Source of the DNA: Chitinilyticum aquatile DSM 21506
Lineage (GTDB): Bacteria > Pseudomonadota > Gammaproteobacteria > Burkholderiales > Chitinibacteraceae
Assembly (NCBI RefSeq): GCF_000430805.1
Contig: NZ_KE387259.1
Location: forward strand, 310,001 to 374,000
Direction of reading: 5' to 3'
DNA length: 64,000 bases
Positions 1 to 9,083 of the stretch are shown here, piece after piece; position 1 is the first letter of the stretch, and each line of letters starts with the position of its first letter. Both the position numbers and the translations under genes were made by a program. The notes under the pieces are model-generated. The model was not told the DNA's origin. It saw only the letters and a program-made list of their open reading frames with translations, and did not search any database.

Positions 1-25
1 ACAACTCCCTGCCCCTTTTTTAAAT

Positions 26-44
26 GTTAATGTTTATCATTATC
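26..44. promoter_or_regulatory. Putative Fur box upstream of the heme operon
   Basis: The 19 bases match the classical Fur consensus (GATAATGATAATCATTATC) at 16 of 19 positions. They lie 15 bases before the ATG of the radical-SAM heme gene. The site would place the chuW-chuX-chuY genes under iron repression. This is a consensus match only. Confidence 0.7.
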
Positions 45-59
45 TAAAAGGACATTACC

Positions 60-1391
60 ATGGGTTCAAACCTGACGCGCCACCGGCTGCCACTTCCGCC
101 GGAAGACGTGCAGGCCGGCGCCTTTGCCCGGCGGCAGGCGCTGATGCCGATGTGGGGGGCGCAGCCGATTGCCGCAGCAGACTGGCCGGCCACCTGGCAG
201 TCGCGGCAATCCGTTCTCCCCGCAGCGGGCAGCCTCGCGTATATCCACATCCCCTTCTGCGCGAACCATTGCGTGTTCTGCGGTTTTTACCGCAATGGCT
301 GGCTGGAAAGCCAAGCCAGCCTGTTTGTCGAGCGCCTGATTGCCGAACTGGCGCATGAGGCCGTGTCGCGTCCGGCTGGCGGCCGGATTGACGCGGTGTA
401 TTTCGGCGGCGGCACGCCAACCCTGCTGCCGCCTGCCGATCTGGCGAAGCTGATTGCTGCCACGCGCCGCTATCTGCCACTGGCGGAACAGTGCGAGATC
501 ACCATCGAGGGCCGGCTGGATGCCCGCTCGGCCGAGCTGGTAGCGGCCTGCACAGAGGCCGGTGCGACCCGTTTTTCCTTTGGCGTGCAGACCTTTGCCA
601 CGGCCTTGCGCCGCCGGCTTGGCCGCAAGCACGATGGTGAACAGGTTGCGGGCTACTTGCGCAGCTTGCGCGGGCAAACCGACGCCACGCTGGTCGTTGA
701 CCTGATGTTCGGCTTGCCGGGCCAGGATGAATTTAGCCTGCTCGACGATCTGGCCATCGCCACAACACTGGGCATGGACGGGCTGGACCTCTACGCCTTC
801 AATGCCTATCCGGGGCTGCCCATGCTGCGCATGATCGAGAAAAAAGCACTCGACCCGCTGCCGGGCCTGCCGGAACAGGCGCTGCACTATGCGCTGGCCG
901 TCAATACCCTGCGCGACGCAGGCTGGCAGCAGCTCAGCAACAGCCACTTCGCCAGCGGCTGCAGGGAGCAGAACCGTTACAACGCGCTGATCAAGGCCGG
1001 CCGCGACTGCCTGGCATTCGGCGCGGGTGCAGGCGGCAAGCTGGGCGGGGTCAGCTATCAGGTGCAGAGCGATCTGGCCACTTACCTCGCCACACCGGCT
1101 ACAGAAAAACCGCTTTCACACATGGCGCTGCAAAGCCCGCAGCATGCCCTGATCGGCCAGCTGCAGGGAGCGCTGGATCAAGGCGAGCTGGACACCAATC
1201 TGCTGGCCAATCAGCCCGGGCTTCTTGCCCGCCTCGCAGAGTGGCAAGAGCAATCGCTGCTGCGCCTTGCAAACGGCAAGGCCAGCCTGACCACCGCCGG
1301 CCGCTTCTGGGGCCCGACCATTACCCGTGAGCTGGTCATGCTCGCGACATCCGCCACTACCACCCCCACCTCCGCAGGAGCATCACAATGA
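60..1391 (+). CDS. hutW: Anaerobic heme-degrading radical SAM methyltransferase (HutW/ChuW)
   Basis: 443 aa protein of the HemN-like radical SAM family that opens heme without oxygen (ChuW makes anaerobilin) in the cytoplasm. The cluster-binding motif CxxxCxxC is seen as PFCANHCVFCG around residues 70-80, after a YIHIPFC stretch, and a GGGTPTLLPP motif follows. It is the first gene of the heme locus, preceded by a Fur-like box and followed with a 4-base overlap by hutX. The hutW/hutX/reductase order matches E. coli O157 chuWXY. HemN itself is less likely because of this context. Confidence 0.9.
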   Translation: MGSNLTRHRLPLPPEDVQAGAFARRQALMPMWGAQPIAAADWPATWQSRQSVLPAAGSLAYIHIPFCANHCVFCGFYRNGWLESQASLFVERLIAELAHEAVSRPAGGRIDAVYFGGGTPTLLPPADLAKLIAATRRYLPLAEQCEITIEGRLDARSAELVAACTEAGATRFSFGVQTFATALRRRLGRKHDGEQVAGYLRSLRGQTDATLVVDLMFGLPGQDEFSLLDDLAIATTLGMDGLDLYAFNAYPGLPMLRMIEKKALDPLPGLPEQALHYALAVNTLRDAGWQQLSNSHFASGCREQNRYNALIKAGRDCLAFGAGAGGKLGGVSYQVQSDLATYLATPATEKPLSHMALQSPQHALIGQLQGALDQGELDTNLLANQPGLLARLAEWQEQSLLRLANGKASLTTAGRFWGPTITRELVMLATSATTTPTSAGASQ

Positions 1392-1933
1392 CATCTCCCA
1401 CTACAGTCAGCCGGCTGGACGAAAGCGCACGCCAGCAACTCACGACTCGCCTGGCGAACAACCCCGGCATCATTCTCGAACAGCTGGCCGCGACGCACGG
1501 CTGCAGCATCATGGAAGTAATCGAATGCCTGCCCGCTGGAATGTGGCAGCGCTTGCCCGGCACCAGCTTTGTGCCGCTGCTGCAGGAAATCCATGGCTGG
1601 CAGACGCCGGTAACACTGCTGGTACACAGCGACGATGCCATTCTGGAGTTCACCGGCCCGCTGCCACCCGGATCGCTCGGTCATGGCTTCTACAACCTGG
1701 AAAATGCCAGCGGCCTGCATGGTCATCTGCGCTACCAGCACTGCGCGGCCATCTATCTGGTCGAGCGCCCCTTCATGGGCAAACCCACCGTCAGCCTGCT
1801 GTTCTGCAATACAGCTGGCCAGGCCATGTTCAAGATTTTCGTGGGACGGGGCGAAACGGGTGAATTGCTGGAACAGCAGCACCAGGCTCTGCTGGATTTT
1901 GCCGAAGCCCATCGCTGCAAAGTGTGCGCATGA
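1388..1933 (+). CDS. hutX: Cytoplasmic heme carrier HutX/ChuX
   Basis: 181 aa protein of the HutX/ChuX heme-utilisation family, a cytosolic heme-binding protein that hands heme to the radical SAM degrader and limits free-heme toxicity. The family-like segment with GFYNLENASGLHGHLRY is visible at about residues 98-115. The ATG overlaps the hutW stop, and the TGA overlaps the ATG of the following reductase, so the three genes look translationally coupled. Length is normal for the family. Confidence 0.9.
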   Translation: MTSPTTVSRLDESARQQLTTRLANNPGIILEQLAATHGCSIMEVIECLPAGMWQRLPGTSFVPLLQEIHGWQTPVTLLVHSDDAILEFTGPLPPGSLGHGFYNLENASGLHGHLRYQHCAAIYLVERPFMGKPTVSLLFCNTAGQAMFKIFVGRGETGELLEQQHQALLDFAEAHRCKVCA

Positions 1934-2584
1934 AACCGGCGTGCGATCTGCTGATCTTCGGCGCCAGTGGCCAGACCGGCCGCTGGCTGGTGCAGCACGC
2001 CCGCGCACGCGGGCTGACTGTCGCCGCCATGCTGCACCCGGAGCGTGATTCGAGCGAACTGGCAAGGGCGGGAGTAGTGATCCTGCGCGGCGACGCACTG
2101 CACGCGGCAGACTGCCGCGCGGCCATCGGCAATGCCCGTCCCGGCACGGTGGTCAGCCTGCTGGGCGGCAAGGATGGTCAGGGGCGCCGCGTCGATGCCA
2201 CCGGCAACGGCCATGTCATCGCGGCCATGCAGGCTCTGCCGGATTGCAAACGGCTGCTGCTGGTTACTTCCTATGGCTGTGGCGAGCAGTTCGCTGAGCT
2301 GGGCGCGGGAGCACAACAGGCACTGGGGCGAGGCTCTGGCCGCCAAAACGCAGGCAGAGCAGGCTCTGCGGCAAAGCGGGCTGGCCTGGACCATCATCCG
2401 GCCCGGCGGCCTCAGCAATGCTGCGGGCTGCGGTCACTACACACTCAATCCGCCTCCGCAGGATCGGGCGCCGTCTTATCTCGCCCGCAGCGATGTGGCG
2501 CTGGCCATCTGCAACCTGCTGGCTGATCCCGATGCCATCGGCAAGACCATCACGGTATTCGGTCATCCGCAACAGGGCCGCTGA
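1930..2584 (+). pseudogene. chuY: ChuY-like NAD(P)H-dependent anaerobilin reductase, frameshifted
   Basis: The reading frame starts with a Rossmann signature (LLIFGASGQTG) and runs to about base 2325. After that, homology (GEALAAKTQAEQALRQSG, then TIIRPGGLSNAAG) continues in another frame to the stop at 2584. Removing one G from the run of four at 2325-2328 restores a single protein of about 217 aa, the size of ChuY. Position after chuW and chuX supports an anaerobilin reductase role. The shift could be a real mutation, a reversible slip or an assembly error; the sequence cannot tell these apart. Confidence 0.75.
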
Positions 2585-2625
2585 TCGGCAATCTTGCTTT
2601 CAATTCATTCCCACATCTTGATATC

Positions 2626-2644
2626 AAGAATCATTCTCGTTATT
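2626..2644. promoter_or_regulatory. Putative Fur box upstream of hemP
   Basis: An imperfect palindrome with core GAATCATTCTCGTTATT matches the Fur consensus at roughly 12 of 19 positions. It lies 11 bases before the hemP ATG. A second Fur site here suggests that hemP and the receptor have their own iron-repressed promoter. Confidence 0.55.
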
Positions 2645-2654
2645 ATCTTGACCC

Positions 2655-2816
2655 ATGAACAAGACGCCGATCATACCGCTGCCCGCTGCCGCTGCACTTA
2701 CCACACTGCATAGTCATCAGTTGCTCAACGGCCAGCGCCAGGTCGTGATTGAGCATCGCGGCGAGCGCTACATCCTGCGCGAAACCAGTCAGGGCAAGCT
2801 CATCCTGACCAAGTAG
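2655..2816 (+). CDS. hemP: Hemin uptake protein HemP
   Basis: 53 aa, beginning MNKTPIIPLPAAAA and ending YILRETSQGKLILTK. The C-terminal block IEHRGERYILRxTxxGKLILTK is the hallmark of the HemP/HmuP family, small proteins next to heme receptors that in some beta- and alphaproteobacteria activate receptor expression. It sits between a Fur-like site and the TonB receptor gene. A hairpin (2879-2896) separates it from the receptor and may attenuate transcription. Short but very typical. Confidence 0.88.
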   Translation: MNKTPIIPLPAAAALTTLHSHQLLNGQRQVVIEHRGERYILRETSQGKLILTK

Positions 2817-2878
2817 CCGCAAAACAAACCTGCAAGCCAGCCAGTCCCGCCTTCTTGGCGTGGTAGCCAGCCGCAACA

Positions 2879-2896
2879 TGTGCCCGCCCGGGCACA
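2879..2896 (+). other. Hairpin between hemP and the heme receptor gene
   Basis: A perfect 7-bp GC-rich inverted repeat (TGTGCCC/GGGCACA) with a 4-base loop and no T tract. It may be an attenuator or an mRNA stability hairpin between the small hemP and the long receptor gene. Function is inferred from position only. Confidence 0.35.
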
Positions 2897-2930
2897 GCAC
2901 CCGCTATCACTTTGCCAGAGAAGAACCGGA

Positions 2931-5090
2931 ATGAAAGCTGCCCCCCACTACCTAGCCCTCACCCTGCTCGCTGGCGCGATGCAGACACTTTATGCCAATG
3001 AAGCCGGGACACTGGCCACGGCCCAGACTCTGCCCACCGTGGTCGTCACCGCGACACGCAGCGAGGCGGAGATCGATACGCTGCCGCCCTCGGTATCGGC
3101 AGTCAGTCGCGAACAACTCGACGAGGGCTTCATCCGCGACTACACCGATCTCGCCAAGACCGAACCTGATCTGAGCATGAGCCGCCACCCGCGTTACGGC
3201 CTCTCCAGCGTGAACATCCGCGGCCTCGACGGCAACCGCGTACTGATGCTGGTCGACGGCATCCGTCTGCCCGATGCCTTCGCCTTCGGGCCCTACCAGA
3301 ACAGCGGTCGCGATCTGGTCGACTTCGACACGCTGAGCGCGATTGAAATCGTCCGCGGCCCGGCATCCACGCTGTACGGCTCGGATGCACTCGGCGGCGT
3401 GGTCGGCCTGCGCACACTCGAACCCGTCGAGTTGCTGCGTGGCCGCGGCAATTTTGCCGGCCAGGTCAGCGCCGATATCGACAGCAGCGACGACAGCGCC
3501 GGCACGCGCGCGACCGTCGCCGGAATGGCGGGCGATCACAATTTCTGGCTACTGCAGGCCGGCATCCGCAGTGGCCACGAGCTGGACAATATGGGCACCA
3601 ACGACAGCAAATCGTCCGCCCGCACCACGCCCAATCCGCAGGACTACAAAACCACCAGTGCACTGGCGAAGGTGCGCACACTGCTTGATGGCGGACATAC
3701 CCTCGGGGTGACCGCCGACTTTTTCCGGCGTGACACCGACTCCACCCTCTACACCGACCTCGGCAACCCGATGACGCCCTCGGTTCGCGCCAGCCGCGCC
3801 GAAGACCAGACCGAACGCTGGCGCATTTCCGGCGAATACGATTTCGCCGCCCCCGGTGCCGGAATCCTGATCGACAGCGCCAGCGTGCGCGTGTATGCGC
3901 AGCAGGAAGACACGGTGCAGAAAACGCTGCAGACCCGCACCACGGCAGCAAACTGGAGCCGTACCTCCGAGTACAGCCAGGACCAGCTCGGCTTCTCCGC
4001 CCAGGCAGGCAAGACGCTGCAAAGCGGCACGCTCAGCCATGCGCTGCTGATCGGCACCGAAATCCTGCGCTCGGACCTCACCCAGTTCCGCACCGGAACG
4101 CCGGCGAGCGCGGCGCTTGACGTGCGTGACGTACCCAAGACCAGCACCACGCAATGGGGCTTCTTCGCCCAGGATGAAATGCGCTTCGGCAACAGCGGCT
4201 TCACGCTGACGCCGGGCCTGCGCTACGACCGCTACGAGCTTGATCCGCAAACCGACGCAGCCTTCGACAAGCAGGGCGGCAGCGCCGTCGGCCTCTCGGA
4301 CGGCAAGCTCTCGCCCAAGCTGATGGCCAGCTGGCAGGCCAGCGAGGCACTGACGCTCTTCGCGCAGTACAGCCACGGTTTCCGCGCGCCCAATGCCATG
4401 GAACTCAACGGCAGCTACATCAACTACGCCATGGGTTACGGTGCCGTCGCCAACCCGGATCTCAAGCCCGAAACCAGCCGCGGCTACGAGCTTGGCGCAC
4501 GCTTTGGCAACCGGCTTGCCGGCGGCAGCGTGACGGTGTTCGACAACCGCTACAAGGATTTCATCGAGCAGGTTTCGATCAATTGCCCCGGCAGCCCGCT
4601 ATGCGTACCCGGTACGGCGCTGCTCTACCAGTCGCAGAACCAGGCGCGGGTTCGCATCTACGGCTCGGAAGCACGCGCGCACTGGGAGTTCAGCCCGGGC
4701 TGGCGCAGCTGGGCCAGCGTGGCCTACGCCGTCGGTAAAAACGAAAGCACTGGCCAGTGGCTCGACAGCGTAGCGCCGCTCAAGGGCGCACTGGGTCTGG
4801 AATACAGCCAGAGCAACTGGGGCAGTACCCTGACGCTCAGCGCAGCCGACAGCCACCACCGTGTTTCGGATGAAAGCTACTTCAAGGCGCCGGGCTACGG
4901 CGTGCTGGATCTCACCGCCTGGTGGGAGCCGGTGAAGGATGTCCGCCTGAATGCCGGCCTCTTCAACCTCGGCAACAAGAAATACTGGCTCGCCAGCGAC
5001 GTGGTCGGCGTCCCCGCCACCAGCAGCGTTGTCGACCGCTACAGCCAGCCGGGAACCAGCCTGCGCGCCAATGTGAACTGGAAGTTCTAA
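2931..5090 (+). CDS. TonB-dependent heme/hemoglobin receptor
   Basis: 719 aa outer-membrane receptor. The chosen ATG follows GAGAAGAA and gives a signal peptide (MKAAPHYLALTLLAGAMQTLYA). A TonB-box/plug start (LPTVVVTATRSE) follows, then the plug with NIRGLDGNRVLMLVDGIRLP and RGPASTLYGSDALGGVV. The barrel carries the FRAP box (HGFRAPNAMEL) and an NPDL motif, both typical of heme receptors, and ends in aromatic F. An upstream ATG at 2880 would only add 17 non-signal residues. Substrate heme is inferred from the FRAP/NPDL motifs and the surrounding heme genes. Confidence 0.9.
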   Translation: MKAAPHYLALTLLAGAMQTLYANEAGTLATAQTLPTVVVTATRSEAEIDTLPPSVSAVSREQLDEGFIRDYTDLAKTEPDLSMSRHPRYGLSSVNIRGLDGNRVLMLVDGIRLPDAFAFGPYQNSGRDLVDFDTLSAIEIVRGPASTLYGSDALGGVVGLRTLEPVELLRGRGNFAGQVSADIDSSDDSAGTRATVAGMAGDHNFWLLQAGIRSGHELDNMGTNDSKSSARTTPNPQDYKTTSALAKVRTLLDGGHTLGVTADFFRRDTDSTLYTDLGNPMTPSVRASRAEDQTERWRISGEYDFAAPGAGILIDSASVRVYAQQEDTVQKTLQTRTTAANWSRTSEYSQDQLGFSAQAGKTLQSGTLSHALLIGTEILRSDLTQFRTGTPASAALDVRDVPKTSTTQWGFFAQDEMRFGNSGFTLTPGLRYDRYELDPQTDAAFDKQGGSAVGLSDGKLSPKLMASWQASEALTLFAQYSHGFRAPNAMELNGSYINYAMGYGAVANPDLKPETSRGYELGARFGNRLAGGSVTVFDNRYKDFIEQVSINCPGSPLCVPGTALLYQSQNQARVRIYGSEARAHWEFSPGWRSWASVAYAVGKNESTGQWLDSVAPLKGALGLEYSQSNWGSTLTLSAADSHHRVSDESYFKAPGYGVLDLTAWWEPVKDVRLNAGLFNLGNKKYWLASDVVGVPATSSVVDRYSQPGTSLRANVNWKF

Positions 5091-5157
5091 ACCGCCGCGC
5101 CCGCCCGCCGGCGGGCGCTGGTCAGCCGGCAGGGCAAGAACGTCCTGCCCTTCTTCC

Positions 5158-5183
5158 TTTCCCGGTCAGGCCAGACCGGGAAA
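5158..5183. other. Strong hairpin between receptor gene and hemS
   Basis: A perfect 10-bp inverted repeat (TTTCCCGGTC/GACCGGGAAA) with a 6-base loop lies in the 143-base gap before hemS. There is no T run, so it is more likely an mRNA processing or stability hairpin than a full terminator. Confidence 0.4.
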
Positions 5184-5233
5184 GACCAACCAGGAGGCTG
5201 CCTACCGCAGCCCGCCAGCCGCAAGGAAACATC

Positions 5234-6310
5234 ATGAATGCCATCAATACCGCCGAGCTGCGCAGCACACTGCGCGCCAGCCATGCCGCCCTATGCGAAC
5301 AGGAACCGAAACTGCGCCTGCGCGACATTGCCCGTCGCCTGAACGCCAGCGAAGCCGAACTCGTGGCCGCCGGCTGTGGCGTTGACAGCGTCGCACTGGC
5401 CGGCACGCCGCAGGAACTGTTCCGTGACCTGCCCGGCTTCGGCCGCGTGATGGTGCTCACCCGCAACGACTGGTGCGTACATGAGCGCCACGGCGAGTAC
5501 GAAAAGGTCGAAGCCGAGAAAGCCATCGGCCTTGTGCTGGGCAGCGACATCGACCTGCGCATGTTCTTCAATTACTGGCAGTTCGCCTACGCCGTGACCG
5601 AAGGAGGCGGCGACAGCGGCAAGGACGTACGCCGCAGCATCCAGTTCTTTGCCGCCGACGGCGAAGCTGTCCACAAGGTATATCTCACCAGCCAAAGCAA
5701 TACGGACTACTGGGACAGATACCTTGAGACCCATAAGGCAGCGGAAACGACACTGCCGGCGGTCGTGCCCTATCCGCCGGAAAGTGCCGCCCGCCACGCC
5801 GCTGCACCGGCAGCTTTGCGCTCCGCATGGCTGGCACTCACCGACACGCACGGCTTTTTCCCCATGCTGCGCAAATTCGACATCCAGCGCCTGGGCGCGC
5901 TCGAGGCGGTCGGCCCCGATCTGGCACAGCAGGTCGCCAGCGATGCGGTGCAGACCATGCTGAACTCCGCTGCGGCTCAGGAGCTGCCCATCATGTGCTT
6001 CGTCGGCAGCCGCGGCATGGTGCAGATTCACTCCGGCCCGGTCAGGAAGCTCATGCGAACCGGCCCTTGGTTCAATGTGCTCGACCCGGATTTCAACCTG
6101 CACCTGAACACGACCGCCGTTGCCAGCAGCTGGGTGGTGAACAAGCCGACCAGCGATGGCTGGGTCACCTCGCTCGAGCTGTACTCGGAAACCGGCGAGC
6201 TGATCGTGCAGTTCTTCGGCGTGCGCAAGCCCGGCATCCCGGAAGACCGCGCCTGGCGGGCGCTGCTGGAGAGCCTGTGCAGCACGCCGCTGGCGGGACA
6301 GTCCGCATGA
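5234..6310 (+). CDS. hemS: Heme-degrading/heme-trafficking protein HemS (ChuS family)
   Basis: 358 aa cytoplasmic protein with the duplicated HemS/ChuS fold. It starts with the typical LRDIARRLNASEAELVA segment, and the first repeat has FGRVMVLTRNDWCVHERHGEY. The C-terminal repeat contains FNVLDPDFNLHLNTTAV and ELIVQFFGVRKPG. ChuS releases iron from heme with oxygen and a reductant, so it complements the anaerobic enzyme at the start of the locus. AGGA precedes the ATG, and the stop overlaps hmuT by four bases. Codons 148-163 carry a copy of the 47-bp element without changing protein length. Confidence 0.9.
   Translation: MNAINTAELRSTLRASHAALCEQEPKLRLRDIARRLNASEAELVAAGCGVDSVALAGTPQELFRDLPGFGRVMVLTRNDWCVHERHGEYEKVEAEKAIGLVLGSDIDLRMFFNYWQFAYAVTEGGGDSGKDVRRSIQFFAADGEAVHKVYLTSQSNTDYWDRYLETHKAAETTLPAVVPYPPESAARHAAAPAALRSAWLALTDTHGFFPMLRKFDIQRLGALEAVGPDLAQQVASDAVQTMLNSAAAQELPIMCFVGSRGMVQIHSGPVRKLMRTGPWFNVLDPDFNLHLNTTAVASSWVVNKPTSDGWVTSLELYSETGELIVQFFGVRKPGIPEDRAWRALLESLCSTPLAGQSA
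5677..5723. repeat. 47-bp GGTATA-ATACC element inside hemS
   Basis: Exact GGTAT left end and exact ATACC right end, 47 bp overall, with inner CCAGCC. It lies in a conserved part of hemS (HKVYLTSQSNTDYWD) with no indel relative to the usual protein. Confidence 0.7.
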
Positions 6311-7143
6311 AATCCCTTCTTCGTCTGATTTTCCTGCCCTTGCTGCTGCTGGCCGGTCAGGCACTCGCCGAAGCACCACAGCGCGTTGTCATTCTGGGCG
6401 GGTCGCTGACCGAAATCGCCTTCACGCTGGGCGCGGGCGATCGCGTGGTCGGCGTTGACCAGTCGAGCATCTACCCGGCTGCCGCCAAAGCCCTGCCCAA
6501 GGTCGGCTATTACCGCGCGTTCTCGCTCGAAGGCGTACTGGCGCTGAAGCCCGACCTGATTCTCGCCAGTGACCAGGCTGGCCCGCCCGCCGCCATCGAA
6601 CAGCTGCGCCGGCTCGGCAAACGCGTCATCGTGCTGCCGGCCGCCCCCACGCTGGCGGCACTGGAGCAGCGCATTTACGGCATTGCCGGCGCACTGCAGC
6701 TGCGCAACGACGGGCGGGAGCTGGTTACCCGCCTGCAGCGCGAAGTCGCCGCACAGCAACGGCTTCCCGCCAGCAGGCTGCGAACCCTGCTGCTGATCAG
6801 CCGCAGCGACCGCCCGGAAGGCGCCGGCCGCGACACGGCGGCGCACAGCACGCTGCAGCTCGCCGGGCTGCAGAATGTGCTCGCCGGACAAAAAGGCTAC
6901 AAACCGCTGGCCCAGGAGGGTATCGCCGCACTGCGCCCCGAGCTGATCGTCACCTCGACCATGTCGCTGCAGGCCGTCGGCGGCATCGACAAGCTGCTGG
7001 CCATGCCGGGCATTGCCCAGACCCCCGCCGCCCGCCAGCGGCGTGTCGTGGTGCTCGATGACCTGCTGCTGCTCGGCTTTGGCCCGCGACTGCCCGAGGC
7101 GTTACAGCAATTGCAGCAGGCTGCGGCAGGCAAGGCGCCATGA
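6307..7143 (+). CDS. hmuT: Heme ABC transporter periplasmic binding protein HmuT
   Basis: 278 aa with a clear signal peptide (MKSLLRLIFLPLLLLAGQALA). A helical-backbone binding domain of the FepB/BtuF/HmuT class follows: RVVILGGSLTEIAFTLGAGDRVVGVDQSS, then VGYYRAFSLEGVLALKPDLILAS, where the conserved Tyr of HmuT proteins is present. It would carry heme from the receptor to HmuUV. It overlaps hemS and hmuU by four bases on each side, so hemS-hmuTUV is one coupled operon. Confidence 0.92.
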   Translation: MKSLLRLIFLPLLLLAGQALAEAPQRVVILGGSLTEIAFTLGAGDRVVGVDQSSIYPAAAKALPKVGYYRAFSLEGVLALKPDLILASDQAGPPAAIEQLRRLGKRVIVLPAAPTLAALEQRIYGIAGALQLRNDGRELVTRLQREVAAQQRLPASRLRTLLLISRSDRPEGAGRDTAAHSTLQLAGLQNVLAGQKGYKPLAQEGIAALRPELIVTSTMSLQAVGGIDKLLAMPGIAQTPAARQRRVVVLDDLLLLGFGPRLPEALQQLQQAAAGKAP

Positions 7144-8174
7144 ACACCGCCACCCTCGCCATCGCCCCCTCCCGCCCATGGCGCAGCCCGGCCGGAATGC
7201 TCGGCCTGCTGGCGGCGCTGCTGATGCTGCTGGCACTGCTGTCGCTCAGCATCGGTGCGCTAGGTATACCGCTGCAAGCCATTATTCGCATAGGCTTTGG
7301 CGACATACCTGCAAATGATCCGGAAATGCAGCTCTGGCGTGACATCCTGTTCGACGTGCGCCTGCCGCGCGTGCTGTTCGGCGCACTGGCCGGCGCCGTG
7401 CTGGCGCTCAGCGGCGCGATGGCGCAGGCGCTCTTTCGCAACCCGCTGGCCGAACCCGGCCTGATCGGCATCTCTGCCGGCGGCGCGCTGGGCGCCGTGG
7501 CTGCCATCGTGCTGGGCAGCGGCAGCCTGCTGGTGCTGGGGCCGGCCGCTTTTGCCGGCAGCCTGGCGGCAACCGCCTGCGCCTATCATCTGGGCCGGCG
7601 CTACCCCGGCATGGCCGGACTGCTGCTGGCCGGGGTGGCGATCAACGCCATCTGCGGCAGCCTGATCGGGCTCTTTACCTATCTGGCCGATGACCAGCAG
7701 CTGCGCAGCCTGACCTTCTGGGGGATGGGCTCGCTGGCTGGCGCGAGCTGGCCGCAGCTTTCGCTTCTCGCACCCTGGCTCCTGCTGCTGTCGCTGCTGG
7801 CACTGCGCTACTGGCGCGCACTCAATGCCCTGCTGCTGGGCGAGCGCGAAGCCTGCCATCTCGGCTTTCCGATCAAGGCATTGCGCCGCACGCTGATCCT
7901 GCTGATGGCACTGCTGATCGGGCCACTGGTCGCCGCCACCGGCGGGATCGGCTTTGTCGGACTGGTCGTGCCGCACCTGATGCGCCTGCTGCTGGGGGCC
8001 GACCATCGCCTGCTGCTGCCCGCGGCGATGCTGGGCGGCGCCTGCGGGCTGGTCGCTGCCGACTGGCTGGCGCGCATTGCCGTCGTTCCGGCCGAGCTGC
8101 CGATCGGTATCGTCACCAGCCTGATCGGCGGGCCGTTTTTCCTCTACCTGCTGCTGAAAGGACGTGCCGCATGA
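7140..8174 (+). CDS. hmuU: Heme ABC transporter permease HmuU
   Basis: 344 aa FecCD-family permease with about ten hydrophobic segments and the family motif RLPRVLFGALAGAVLALSGAMAQALFRNPLAEPGLIG. The C-terminal part has GGIGFVGLVVPHLMRLLLG, also typical. It forms the inner-membrane channel for HmuT-delivered heme and pairs with HmuV. Codons 42-57 use several ATA, CTA and GGT codons that are unusual for this gene and coincide with a copy of the 47-bp element. Confidence 0.93.
   Translation: MNTATLAIAPSRPWRSPAGMLGLLAALLMLLALLSLSIGALGIPLQAIIRIGFGDIPANDPEMQLWRDILFDVRLPRVLFGALAGAVLALSGAMAQALFRNPLAEPGLIGISAGGALGAVAAIVLGSGSLLVLGPAAFAGSLAATACAYHLGRRYPGMAGLLLAGVAINAICGSLIGLFTYLADDQQLRSLTFWGMGSLAGASWPQLSLLAPWLLLLSLLALRYWRALNALLLGEREACHLGFPIKALRRTLILLMALLIGPLVAATGGIGFVGLVVPHLMRLLLGADHRLLLPAAMLGGACGLVAADWLARIAVVPAELPIGIVTSLIGGPFFLYLLLKGRAA
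7263..7309. repeat. 47-bp GGTATA-ATACC element inside hmuU
   Basis: Exact GGTATA and ATACC ends at 47 bp, with AAGCC/AGGCTT inner arms that can pair. The encoded segment (GIPLQAIIRIGFGDIP) is a normal permease loop, with three ATA codons in sixteen. Confidence 0.75.
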
Positions 8175-8989
8175 ACACTCCGTCCACTCCACCGGCCAGC
8201 GCTGCGCTCACGGGCCGGGCGCTGGCCTTCCACCGGCGCGGCAAGGCCATTCTCGACGGCATCGACTGCGCGGTTTTTCCTGGCGAAGTGCTTGGCATTC
8301 TCGGCGCCAACGGCGCCGGCAAATCGACGCTGCTGGCACTGCTCGCCGGTGACGAAATACCGGCCAGCGGCGAGATCGCCCTCAATGGCGTAGCGCTCGC
8401 CCGTCTCGACCAGATGGCACGGGCACGCCAGCGCGCCGTGCTGCCGCAGCAGGCCACGCTAGCCTTTGCCCTGCCGGTGCGCGACGTGGTGGCAATGGGT
8501 GCCTACCCCTTCCCCGAACTCAGCCCCGCCGGGCTGGACGTACTGGTGAGCCAGGCACTGCACGATGCCGGCATCGCCCATCTGGCCGCCCGCGCCTATC
8601 CGGAGCTGTCGGGTGGCGAACAGCAGCGCGTGCAGTTTGCCCGCGTGCTGGTGCAGGTGCGCGCCGGCCGCCAGCCCGGCGAAGCGCGCTACCTGCTGCT
8701 GGACGAACCCACCGCCAGCCTCGACCCGCGCTTCCAGCACAGCCTGCTGCAGGTAGCGAGCCTGCTGGCCGAACGCGAACACACCGGCGTGATCGTCGTG
8801 CTGCACGATGTCAATCTGGCGGCGCGCTGGTGCCACCGCATCGCGCTGCTCGCGCAGGGCCGGCTGGTCGCCAGCGGGCCGCCTGCCGACGTGCTGCAGG
8901 GCGCCGCGCTGGAACAAACCTATCAGCTATCCTGCACGGTAATGCCACACCCGCAGCAGCCGTCACGCCCGCTGGTGCTGTTTGCCTGA
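8171..8989 (+). CDS. hmuV: Heme ABC transporter ATP-binding protein HmuV
   Basis: 272 aa ATPase of the FepC/HmuV class. The Walker A is GANGAGKST, the signature is LSGGEQQRVQFARVL, the Walker B is YLLLDEPTAS, and the H-loop is VVLHDVN. It energises heme import with HmuU. The ATG overlaps the hmuU stop. Length is typical of the family. Confidence 0.94.
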   Translation: MNTPSTPPASAALTGRALAFHRRGKAILDGIDCAVFPGEVLGILGANGAGKSTLLALLAGDEIPASGEIALNGVALARLDQMARARQRAVLPQQATLAFALPVRDVVAMGAYPFPELSPAGLDVLVSQALHDAGIAHLAARAYPELSGGEQQRVQFARVLVQVRAGRQPGEARYLLLDEPTASLDPRFQHSLLQVASLLAEREHTGVIVVLHDVNLAARWCHRIALLAQGRLVASGPPADVLQGAALEQTYQLSCTVMPHPQQPSRPLVLFA

Positions 8990-9083
8990 GTTGCCGTGCA
9001 GAAATGGTCCCCGCAAAACGGGTCGACATGAACCGAGAACGGCTCAGACCCTCATTCAATCCATCCATTCATCCGGATACATC

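Noticed and set aside
235-281. CGTATATCCA at the start of a possible 47-bp element in hutW
   Set aside because: No ATACC at 47 bp, and the bases encode the invariant YIHIPFC of the family.
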